A stretch of DNA of 64,000 nucleotides from positions 1-64,000 of the forward strand of contig JACKDL010000008.1 in NCBI GenBank assembly GCA_020633555.1, in the 5' to 3' direction. Below are positions 8,295-15,737 of the stretch, in pieces (positions within the stretch are counted from its first letter, which is position 1; each line of letters begins with the position of its first letter). The position numbers and the translations under genes are program-made. Below the pieces are notes generated by a model. The model ran no database searches. It saw only the letters and a list, made by a program, of their open reading frames with translations, and was not told the origin of the DNA. Source of the stretch: Myxococcales bacterium. GTDB lineage: Bacteria > Myxococcota_A > Bradymonadia > UBA7976 > UBA1532.

Positions 8295-10288
8295 CAGTTG
8301 ATCTTCACAATTCCGCCCTTGAGGGTGAGCATCCCGCCGCCGACGACCTCAGCCATCGCGCCGCCCTTGGCCTTGAACGCAACGCCGCCCTTGACCTCGG
8401 CGTTGATCCCCCCTTCCGCCTTCCAGTTCATGCCGGCCTTCATCTTCAGGTCCATGGCCGCCTTCAGGTCCATGCCCTGCTTCGACTCGGCCTTGAACTC
8501 GCCGGTGCTGACGATCGAGATCTTCCCCTTCACCTCGATGGTGAGGTTCCCGCCCACGCTGAGCTTGTAGTTGCCCTTCACCTTGTGGGTGAAGTCGGCC
8601 CCGTTCTCGTGGGTCTCGTTGTCGTCCACCTTCACATCGCGGGTGGCCTTGACCTTGTAGGTCTCCTTGCCCTTCGAGATCTCGAAGGCCCGGTCGCCCT
8701 TCTCGATGGTGTGGGTCTCGTTCTCCTGCTTGACGATGGTGGTCCGGTTCATCTCCACCGTGACCGTCTCGTCGTTCATGACCGTGCGGGTGGAGTCGTT
8801 GTCGATCAGGACGTTCATGTCCTTCTCGGCAAAGATGTAGATCTCCTCCTCGCCCTTCTTGTCCTCGAAGCGGATCTCGTTGAAGCCGTCGCTGCCCTTC
8901 GAGCTGTCGGACTTGATGGTCGACTTGGTCATGTCGCCGGGCAGGCTGTACGGCACCGTCTGCTCGGCGTTGTAGACCGAGCCGGTGACGATGGGCCGAT
9001 CGGGATCACCGTCCAGGAAGCTGACGAGCACCTCCTGCCCGATGCGGGGCAGGAACCACATGCCCCAGCCCTTGCCCGCCCAGCCCTGGGCCACGCGGAT
9101 CCAGCAGGTGGTGTTCTCGTCCTTCTTCGACTCGCGGTCCCAGTAGAAGTGGACTTTGATGCGGCCGTACTTGTCCGTGTAGATCTCTTCGCCGCTCTTG
9201 CCGGTGACCATGGCCGACTGCTGGCCGTGGATCACCGGGCGCCGGGTCACTCTCGGTGGCCGGAACGGGATGTCCGCAGGGAAGCACTCGAAGGTGTTCT
9301 GGTAGCGGGTGGTGGTGGCCTGGTGGCTCACCCACTTCATCACGTACTCGCCGTTCAGATCGGCCCGCACGTGGTCGGTGAACTCCACCTTCGCGCCGCT
9401 GATGAAGCCGCGGATGTAGCTCTGCCCCTTCACCAGCACCTTCGGCGCCTCGGCGGCCTCGATGCGCAGCTTGGAGCGGCTGTCGCCGTCGCCCTTCACC
9501 ATGTAGCCGCCCGGGTACTCGAACACCTCCTTGGCGGCGTCCTCACCGCTGACGTTGGCGTCGAGGGCCGTGGACGGCTTCTCGAAGTTGTAGTCGGCCA
9601 TGGCGTAGCCGCCCACGATGACCTGCTGCTCCAGGGCCATCCGGTAGACGATCTCGTCGCCCTTGGCGGTGTTGTCCTGGCCCTTCACGGGCGCCGTCTC
9701 GACGCCCTCGCGGGGCTGGAAGTGGTCGGGCGCGTCCGCGAGCACCAGCGTGTGCTTGCCCTCTTCGTGCTCGAAGAAGTAGCAGATGCCCTCATCCTCC
9801 ATGAGCCGGGTGACGAAGTTGAAGTCCGTCTCCTGGTACTGGACGGTGTAGACCCGCGTCGCCGTGCCCCCGGTGGCGTCCACCCGGTAGTCGCTGTAGC
9901 CGCCCTCGTCGAAGACCTGCTTGATGATGTCGACGGCCGACATCTCCTGGAAGATCCGGCTGTCGCTGGTGAGCGTCAGCTCCCACAGCCAGGGACGCAG
10001 CTCGGCGAAGTAGGTGGTGAAACGCTCGTTGGTGCCCGCTTGCACGAAGCGGGCGCAGACGCCGTTGAAGCAGAACTCGTTGTCGCCGTGGGCGAGCTTG
10101 GCGGTGACCGACTCCCCGACCATGGCGTCCATGTCCACTTCGGGGTCTTCGGAGATCATCTCGAGCTGGTACAGGAACAGCCCCGAGATCCGGTCCTCGC
10201 CGTTGAGCGTCTGCAGGATCAGGACATCCTCGCCAACGGGCGCCGTGACGCTCAGTCCGACGTTCTGTTGGGTGAAGTTTTTCGACAT
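8294..10288 (-). CDS. vgrG: Type VI secretion system spike protein VgrG
   Basis: A 664-residue VgrG from the ATG at 10288 (MSKNFTQQNVGLSVTAP); an in-frame TTG five codons upstream is less likely. The N-terminal half is gp27-like (LNGEDRISGLFLYQLEMISE, YQETDFNFVTRLMEDEGICY). The gp5-like OB-fold core follows (DKYGRIKVHFYWDRESK, then GWGMWFLPRIGQEVLVSFLDG). The C-terminal beta-needle is repetitive (GGINAEVKGGVAFKAKGG). There is no C-terminal effector extension, so it is a structural spike with separate cargo. Neighbours are a MORN-repeat and a PAAR-like gene. No Tss sheath, baseplate or ClpV genes are in the window, so this is an orphan vgrG island that depends on a core system elsewhere. Confidence 0.97.
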   Translation of the reverse strand: MSKNFTQQNVGLSVTAPVGEDVLILQTLNGEDRISGLFLYQLEMISEDPEVDMDAMVGESVTAKLAHGDNEFCFNGVCARFVQAGTNERFTTYFAELRPWLWELTLTSDSRIFQEMSAVDIIKQVFDEGGYSDYRVDATGGTATRVYTVQYQETDFNFVTRLMEDEGICYFFEHEEGKHTLVLADAPDHFQPREGVETAPVKGQDNTAKGDEIVYRMALEQQVIVGGYAMADYNFEKPSTALDANVSGEDAAKEVFEYPGGYMVKGDGDSRSKLRIEAAEAPKVLVKGQSYIRGFISGAKVEFTDHVRADLNGEYVMKWVSHQATTTRYQNTFECFPADIPFRPPRVTRRPVIHGQQSAMVTGKSGEEIYTDKYGRIKVHFYWDRESKKDENTTCWIRVAQGWAGKGWGMWFLPRIGQEVLVSFLDGDPDRPIVTGSVYNAEQTVPYSLPGDMTKSTIKSDSSKGSDGFNEIRFEDKKGEEEIYIFAEKDMNVLIDNDSTRTVMNDETVTVEMNRTTIVKQENETHTIEKGDRAFEISKGKETYKVKATRDVKVDDNETHENGADFTHKVKGNYKLSVGGNLTIEVKGKISIVSTGEFKAESKQGMDLKAAMDLKMKAGMNWKAEGGINAEVKGGVAFKAKGGAMAEVVGGGMLTLKGGIVKIN

Positions 10289-10507
10289 GACCCCTGCTCG
10301 CAATCACGCGCCGCCACGGGCAACTGGCCCCCGGCCCGCCGATTGGTACATGGCCCTCGAAGTCGCCGGCATGGGCCGCTGACCCGGAGCCCCAAAGGTC
10401 GCGATTGCGCGACCCACGCACAAACCCTCAGACCATGGGCCTGACGGTCCACCGTTGGTTGTACCACAGCCCACGCAACGCAAGCAGCGTCCGGCGCACG
10501 GTGATCT

Positions 10508-10533
10508 GCAAAGCGCTGCGACAGCGCCTTTGC
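10508..10533. terminator. Stem-loop downstream of ccoI
   Basis: An 11-bp stem with one bulged C: GCAAAGCGCTG, loop CGA, then CAGCGC-C-TTTGC. It lies 20 bases beyond the ccoI stop codon. There is no T-run on the minus strand, so it may stabilise the 3' end rather than terminate. Apart from this hairpin and the vgrG upstream region, the 264-bp gap 10289-10552 shows nothing I can name. Confidence 0.45.
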
Positions 10534-10552
10534 CCGCAGGCGCCGCCCGCGC

Positions 10553-12946
10553 TCAGGCCCCGCCCTTGGGGGCCACGAAGCTGCGACCCACCACCGATGA
10601 GCCGATGACCGTCAGCGAGCTGAGGGGCATGAGCACGGCCGCAGCCAGGGGCGAGATCTGGCCCGCGAGCGCCAGGCTGGCGAACACCAGATTGTAGAGC
10701 AGCGAGAAACGCAGGTTGCGCTTGATGATGCCGAGCGCCCGCCGCGCCCCCTCGACGGCGTCCACCACCGCCATGGCGCCGGGCCGGTTGAGGAACAGGT
10801 CGGCCACCTGCATGGCCACCTCGGCCCCGCCGTGCACCGCCACGCCCACCGCCGCCGCGCGCAGGGCCGCCGCGTCGTTGAAGCCGTCGCCGACCATGGC
10901 GGCGGGCGCCTGCTTGAGCACCTGGGCCTTGGCCTCGGGGGCCTGGCCGCCCAGGGCCCGCGCCAGGCCCAACCGCCGGCCCACGGCCTCGACCACCGCG
11001 GGGTGATCGCCCGACAGCAGGCCCAGCTCGATGCCCATGGCCTGCAGCCGCGCCACCGCCGCCTCGCTGTCGTCGCGCAGCCGGTCGCCCAGCGCGATGA
11101 GCCCCACCGCCTGCATGTCGCGCCGCACGACCACGGGCGTGTCGCCCCGGGCCAGGATGGCCGCCAGGTCGTCGGCGAAGGGCCCCGCGGACCAGTGGGC
11201 GGGGCTGCCGAGCTCCAGGCGGGCGCCGTCGGGCAAAGTGGCCGCGATGCCCGTCCCCGGGGTGTCCACCACGTCCCGCAGGGCCGGCTCACCGGCGCCG
11301 GCCCACGCCGCGATGGCCTGCGCCACCGGGTGCACCGAGCGCCGCTCCAGCGAGCCGATGGCCGGCCTCAGGGCGTCCGGCACGCCGATGACCTCGGTGA
11401 CGGCCAGCTTGCCCTCGGTGAGGGTGCCCGTCTTGTCGAACCAGATCTGCGACACGGTGGCCAGCCGCTCGATGGCCGCGCTGGAGCGCACCAGCACGCC
11501 CGCGCTCGCGGCCCGCCCGCGGGCCACGGCCAGGGCCACCGGCGTGGCCAACCCCAAGGCGCACGGGCAGGTCACCACCAGCAGCGACACCACCACGTCG
11601 AAGACGCGATCCGGGTCGTAGCCCCACCAGGCGATGCCGCCCACCACCGCGAGCGAGATGATGCCCACCACGAAGCGCCCGCTGATGCGGTCGGCGAGCT
11701 GGGCGATGGGGGCCTTGTCGGCGTCCACCGACTCGATGAGCCGCACCAGCTTGCCCAGGCGGCTGGCCGAGGCCACGGCGGTGATGCGCACCTGGACGGC
11801 CTCGCCCAGGGCCACGGTGCCCGCGTAGACGGGGCCGCCCTCCCCCACCGGCACGGGGCGGGACTCGCCGGTGAGCAGGCTCAGATCCACGTGGCTCGCC
11901 CCCGCGACCACCACCCCGTCCGCGGGGAAGGTCTCGCCCGAGCGCACCCGCACCACGTCGCCCTCCTGCAGGGCGTTGGCGGGCACGGCCACGAACTCGC
12001 CGTCGGCGCCCCTGCGCCAGGCAGTGCCGGGCGTCAGCGCCGCCAGCAGCTCGGCCTGGTTCATGGCCGCGCGCTGCCCACGCCCCTGCACAAAGCGCCC
12101 CACCAAGAGCAGGAACACCAGCGCCGACACCGAGTCGAAGTAGATCTGCCCGGAGCCTTGGATGGTGGCGACCACGCTGGCCGAGAAGCCGGCCAGGATG
12201 CCCAGGGTGATGGGCAGGTCGATGTGCGCCATGCGCACCTTCAGGCCGCCCCAGGCCGAGCGGTAGAAGGGCCAGGCGCCGTAGGTCACCGCGGGGATGG
12301 CCAGCCCCAGGCTGACCCACTCGAAGAAGGCCCGCCAGGTGCCGCCGGCCCCGGCGTACAGGGCGAAGGCCACGAGCATGATGTTGCCGGTGAGGGCGGC
12401 CATGACCCCCAGCCGCAGCAGCTCGGCCCGCTGGCTCTGGCGGCGGGCCTTCTCGGCCTCGGTGCCCAGCGGGCTGGTGCGATAGCCCAGCCGGTGCATG
12501 AAGTCGGCGACGTCGCTCAGGCGCGCCTGGTCGCGGTCGACGGTCAGGCGGATCCGCGACCGCCCGAAGTCCACCCGGGCCTCCTCGATGCCCGCCACCG
12601 TGCCCGGGAGCTGCTCGAGCACCCACACGCAGGCCGCGCAGTGCATGCCCTCGACGTGCAGCTCCAAGCTGCCGTCCTGCTCACCGAAGCGCTCGATGAA
12701 CCCCGGGTCGTCGAAGTGGGCGTAGCGCCCGGGCGCCGCCGCCTGCACCGCCTGCCGCGAGGGGCCGGCCCCGGTGGCCTCGCGCAGCGCGTAGTAGTCG
12801 GCCAGACCCGTGCCCTGCAGGATCTGAAACGCCGTGCGGCACCCGCTGCAGCAGAAGTGGGGCCCGTCGCCCGCGGGCTCACCGGGCACCGGCAGGCCGC
12901 AGTGGGTGCAGGCGGTGTCCGGCCGGTCAGCGGCGGCCGCGGTCAT
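10553..12946 (-). CDS. ccoI: Copper-translocating P1B-type ATPase for cbb3 oxidase assembly
   Basis: A 797-residue cation ATPase. The N-terminus has a Cys-rich cation-ATPase binding domain (CTHCGLPVPG and FCCSGC), followed by a heavy-metal-associated domain with GMHCAAC at about residues 100-106. Eight membrane segments, the metal-path CPC motif (VTCPCALGLATP), the phosphorylation site DKTGTLT and the GDGFNDA hinge are all present. Family role: exports Cu to the periplasm for insertion into the haem-copper centre of cytochrome cbb3 oxidase (FixI/CcoI). It is the last gene of the cco operon and overlaps ccoH by 4 bp, which supports CcoI over a general copper-efflux pump. Confidence 0.95.
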   Translation of the reverse strand: MTAAAADRPDTACTHCGLPVPGEPAGDGPHFCCSGCRTAFQILQGTGLADYYALREATGAGPSRQAVQAAAPGRYAHFDDPGFIERFGEQDGSLELHVEGMHCAACVWVLEQLPGTVAGIEEARVDFGRSRIRLTVDRDQARLSDVADFMHRLGYRTSPLGTEAEKARRQSQRAELLRLGVMAALTGNIMLVAFALYAGAGGTWRAFFEWVSLGLAIPAVTYGAWPFYRSAWGGLKVRMAHIDLPITLGILAGFSASVVATIQGSGQIYFDSVSALVFLLLVGRFVQGRGQRAAMNQAELLAALTPGTAWRRGADGEFVAVPANALQEGDVVRVRSGETFPADGVVVAGASHVDLSLLTGESRPVPVGEGGPVYAGTVALGEAVQVRITAVASASRLGKLVRLIESVDADKAPIAQLADRISGRFVVGIISLAVVGGIAWWGYDPDRVFDVVVSLLVVTCPCALGLATPVALAVARGRAASAGVLVRSSAAIERLATVSQIWFDKTGTLTEGKLAVTEVIGVPDALRPAIGSLERRSVHPVAQAIAAWAGAGEPALRDVVDTPGTGIAATLPDGARLELGSPAHWSAGPFADDLAAILARGDTPVVVRRDMQAVGLIALGDRLRDDSEAAVARLQAMGIELGLLSGDHPAVVEAVGRRLGLARALGGQAPEAKAQVLKQAPAAMVGDGFNDAAALRAAAVGVAVHGGAEVAMQVADLFLNRPGAMAVVDAVEGARRALGIIKRNLRFSLLYNLVFASLALAGQISPLAAAVLMPLSSLTVIGSSVVGRSFVAPKGGA

Positions 12947-13422
12947 TCGACGCGGACGGTGCGCGCGTCCAGCCAGGGCGCCGGGCCGCCCTCGAAGCGG
13001 GCCTCCAGCCGCCAGAGGCCCGCCTTGGCGTTGGGCGGCTGCGCCTCGTAGATCCCCGGGCCCGCCTCGGTGAGCGCCACCACCCCGTCCAACGCGGTGG
13101 TCTCGTTGCGCTTCAGCCCCACCTTGCCCTTCAGGCCCGCCACGGGCTGCCCGTCGGCCCCCTTCAGGGCGTAGCGCAGCGTCCCGCCAGCCAGGGTGAC
13201 CTCGGCGGACCAGCCCAGGGCGGCGCTCGCCTTGCGCTCCTCGATGGTGGTCTGATGGTGCAGCGCCTTGTCGTAGTACTCGCTGGTCTCGATCACCGGC
13301 GGGTTTCGGCTGGCCACCACCAGGAACACCACGTTCACGACGATGACCACCGACAGGCCCACGCCGATGGCGATGGGCCAGGGGCTCAGGCGCTTCTTCG
13401 GGGGCTGGTCGGGCCCGGCCAT
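12943..13422 (-). CDS. ccoH: FixH/CcoH family oxidase assembly protein
   Basis: A protein of 159 residues from the ATG at 13422, which is preceded by a perfect AGGAGG eight bases upstream; an in-frame ATG at 13458 lacks such a site. After a basic N-terminus (PPKKRLSPWPIAIGVG) there is one membrane helix, then a periplasmic domain with the FixH-like segment ETSEYYDKALHHQTTIEERK. CcoH proteins are small one-helix factors needed for stable cbb3 oxidase assembly, and they usually lie between ccoG and ccoI, as here. Sequence conservation in this family is low, so the call rests on topology, the YYDKAL segment and gene order. Confidence 0.88.
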   Translation of the reverse strand: MAGPDQPPKKRLSPWPIAIGVGLSVVIVVNVVFLVVASRNPPVIETSEYYDKALHHQTTIEERKASAALGWSAEVTLAGGTLRYALKGADGQPVAGLKGKVGLKRNETTALDGVVALTEAGPGIYEAQPPNAKAGLWRLEARFEGGPAPWLDARTVRVE

Positions 13423-13459
13423 GGGCGTCGCCTCCTGGGGGGTGTGCGGGGCGCGCATC

Positions 13460-14842
13460 CTACTCGCGATCGGGCGCCAGGAAGACCCCGTCGATGCGCT
13501 CCTGGAACTTCTCGCCGTCGGAGACCTGCAGCGCGAAGCCGCTGGTGCGCTGCCCCGGGTGCTTCTGGCGGATGAGGATGGGGAACTTGGTCACCTGGTT
13601 GTGGGTGACCTTGAACTCGGGGAAGGGCGAGAACAGCTCGGCGTCCGCCGGCGCCACCAGCTTCACCGAGAAGGTCTTGTCGGCGCCCGACTTGTTGGCG
13701 ATGCGCAGCTCAACCTGGTTCTGGTAGCGCCCGTCCGGCAGTTGGACGAAGGGCGCCCCCACCAGGCGGTTCAGGGCGATCTCCACCGGCTGGCGCAGGG
13801 TGACGGCGGTGAAGAAGCCGATGAGGACCGCCGTGAGGGCCACGCTGTAGAAGACCACCCGGGGCCGAATGATCCGCGTCTTCTCACCCTTGAGCGAGTT
13901 CTCGGAGCTGTAGCGAATCAGCCCCCGCTCTCGGCCCAGCTTGTCCATGATGCTGTCGCAGGCGTCGATGCAGGCGGTGCAGTTCACGCACTCGAGCTGG
14001 TTGCCCTTGCGGATGTCGATGCCCGTCGGACAGACCTGCACGCACTTCTTGCAGTCCACGCAGTCGCCGAGCTTCTCGGTCGACTCCCCGCCCTTCGCCG
14101 CCTTCCCCCGGGGCTCGCCGCGGGCGTAGTCGTACCCGATGGCCAGCGAGTCACCGTCCATGAGCACCGACTGGAAGCGGCCGTAGGGGCACACCACCAC
14201 GCAGGTCTGCTCACGGAACCACGTGAAATCAAAAAGCATGATGCCGGTCATGGCCACGAAGAAGGCCGTGCCGATCGGGTGGCTGGCCGGGTCGAACTGC
14301 GCCTCGATGACCCCGTCGCGGCCCAGGAAGTAGGCCACCAGCGTGGTGGACACCATGCCCGACACCGCGAGGAAGGCGCTGAGCTTCAACCCCTTCTTCA
14401 GGACCTTCCCCGGCGTCCACGGCGCGGCGTCCAGCTTCTTGCGCTGGCTGGGCTTGCCCTCGATGAGCTCCTCGATGGGCCGGATCACCGACTCCAGGAA
14501 CACTGTCTGCGGACACGCCCAGCCGCACCACACCCGCCCGAAGACCGCCGTGAACAGGAACACTCCGAAGACGAGCGTCCCCGCGAGGAACAGCAGGTAG
14601 TTCGCGTCGGTGGCGAACAGGGTCAGGCCCCAGAAGTAGAAGCGCCGGTGGGGGAAGTCGAAGAACATCGCCGGGTGCCCGGCCACGTCGATCCAGGGCG
14701 CGATGAACAGGGCGATGATCAGGCCCCACGCCACCAGGGTGCGGGCGCGCACGAAGCGCCCCACCACCCGCAGCGGGTACAGCCAGATGCGCTTGCCCTT
14801 CTCACCGATGGTGCTCAGCGCGTCGTTGTCCACGAGGGCCAT
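13460..14842 (-). CDS. ccoG: Cytochrome c oxidase accessory protein CcoG (FixG)
   Basis: A 460-residue polytopic membrane protein. The N-terminal region has helices around GRFVRARTLVAWGLI. Cys motifs include VWCGWACPQTVF and TCVVVCPYGRFQSV. A two-cluster ferredoxin domain follows (CVDCKKCVQVCPTGIDI and CVNCTACIDACDSIMDK). The C-terminal third is an Ig-like periplasmic domain of the FixG/IG_FixG type. Family role: a Cu(II)-reducing iron-sulphur protein that supports delivery of copper to cbb3 oxidase. The ATG at 14842 begins MALVDNDALSTIGEKG. A 137-bp gap with a strong hairpin separates it from ccoP. Confidence 0.96.
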   Translation of the reverse strand: MALVDNDALSTIGEKGKRIWLYPLRVVGRFVRARTLVAWGLIIALFIAPWIDVAGHPAMFFDFPHRRFYFWGLTLFATDANYLLFLAGTLVFGVFLFTAVFGRVWCGWACPQTVFLESVIRPIEELIEGKPSQRKKLDAAPWTPGKVLKKGLKLSAFLAVSGMVSTTLVAYFLGRDGVIEAQFDPASHPIGTAFFVAMTGIMLFDFTWFREQTCVVVCPYGRFQSVLMDGDSLAIGYDYARGEPRGKAAKGGESTEKLGDCVDCKKCVQVCPTGIDIRKGNQLECVNCTACIDACDSIMDKLGRERGLIRYSSENSLKGEKTRIIRPRVVFYSVALTAVLIGFFTAVTLRQPVEIALNRLVGAPFVQLPDGRYQNQVELRIANKSGADKTFSVKLVAPADAELFSPFPEFKVTHNQVTKFPILIRQKHPGQRTSGFALQVSDGEKFQERIDGVFLAPDRE

Positions 14843-14938
14843 GCGTCAGCTCCTTGTCTGAGCGGCGTCGACCCTCTGGGCCGGCGTCGGCCGCCAGGCG
14901 GTCCATCCGTGGGACCGCAGATCCGGGCCGGGGCGGGG

Positions 14939-14965
14939 CGGGCGGCGTCAGCCCGACGCCGCCCG
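14939..14965. terminator. Perfect 11-bp stem-loop between ccoP and ccoG
   Basis: CGGGCGGCGTC and GACGCCGCCCG flank a 5-base loop. It lies 15 bases after the ccoP stop codon. It has no T-run, so it probably acts as an mRNA-stabilising or attenuating stem that separates structural genes (ccoNOQP) from assembly genes (ccoGHI), rather than as a full terminator. Confidence 0.5.
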
Positions 14966-14979
14966 TCACAGGGGCGAGA

Positions 14980-15561
14980 TCAGTCCTCGACCAGGTCGCC
15001 TTCGGGGGCCTTCGCCACGGCGGGCTTGGTCCCCTTCAAGCTGCGCACGAACACGGCGGAGTTGATCAGCTCGTCCTTCGACAGCTGCGACTCCCAGGCC
15101 ACCATGGCCGTGCCCGGCACACCCTTCTTGATGATCTTCACCAGCGAGGCCATGTCGCCCCGGCCATTCTTCCAGTGGTTGTCCGTCAGGTTCGGCCCCA
15201 CCGAGCCGCCCCCGTCCGCCAGGTGGCACGCGGCGCACCGGGTGGCGAACACTTCCTTGCCGGCCGCCACGCGGGCCTGGTCCTGCTCGAACTTGGACCA
15301 GTCCTCCTTGGGCGCCGCCGCCTCCTGCTTGGCCTCTTCAGCCGCGTGGGCCGTGAGCGCCTTGTTGGCGGCCTCCATCTCCGCTGCGTACTCCTCCTGC
15401 ATCAGCGGCCCGGGGCCGAAGTGATAGTAGGGGATGTACACCACGGCGAAGGCGATGCAGCCGTAGAACAGCATCAGCCACCACCGCGGCAGCGGGTTGT
15501 CGTACTCCTGGATCCCGTCGAAATCGTGGTCCAGGACCTTGTCTTCAACCTTGTTGCTCAC
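14980..15561 (-). CDS. ccoP: Short mono-haem CcoP, cbb3 oxidase subunit III
   Basis: A 193-residue protein. The N-terminus is the FixP/CcoP anchor (DGIQEYDNPLPRWWLMLFYG), a single membrane helix at about residues 27-48, then a Glu/Ala-rich helical linker and one cytochrome c domain with CAACH at 109-113 and a likely axial Met near 153. Classical CcoP has about 300 residues and two haem c domains, so one haem is missing here; shorter mono-haem forms are known in some lineages. The GTG start at 15561 overlaps the ccoQ stop codon by 4 bp and is preceded by GGAGG. Confidence 0.94.
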   Translation of the reverse strand: MSNKVEDKVLDHDFDGIQEYDNPLPRWWLMLFYGCIAFAVVYIPYYHFGPGPLMQEEYAAEMEAANKALTAHAAEEAKQEAAAPKEDWSKFEQDQARVAAGKEVFATRCAACHLADGGGSVGPNLTDNHWKNGRGDMASLVKIIKKGVPGTAMVAWESQLSKDELINSAVFVRSLKGTKPAVAKAPEGDLVED

Positions 15562-15734
15562 CGCTCGCCTCCATCTTCGAACACCATCAGGCTGCGCTTG
15601 GCGTAGACCTGCTTTGCCCCGGGCCGAAGAATCCAGGCGACGAAGCCCAGGAAGATCGACACGAAGAGCACCACCGCGATCAGGGGAAAGACCAAGGTCT
15701 CGCCATCAATCGCCGAGAGCACCAGCTGCTTCAT
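15558..15734 (-). CDS. ccoQ: CcoQ-like small membrane subunit
   Basis: A 58-residue ORF starting at the ATG at 15734. One membrane helix (residues 16-36, FPLIAVVLFVSIFLGFVAWI) is followed by a basic tail (RPGAKQVYAKR), the topology of CcoQ/FixQ, which stabilises the cbb3 complex. It is packed between ccoNO (3-bp gap) and ccoP (4-bp GTGA overlap), exactly the expected operon position. Sequence alone would not identify it; context is decisive. Confidence 0.85.
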   Translation of the reverse strand: MKQLVLSAIDGETLVFPLIAVVLFVSIFLGFVAWILRPGAKQVYAKRSLMVFEDGGER

Positions 15735-15737
15735 CGC

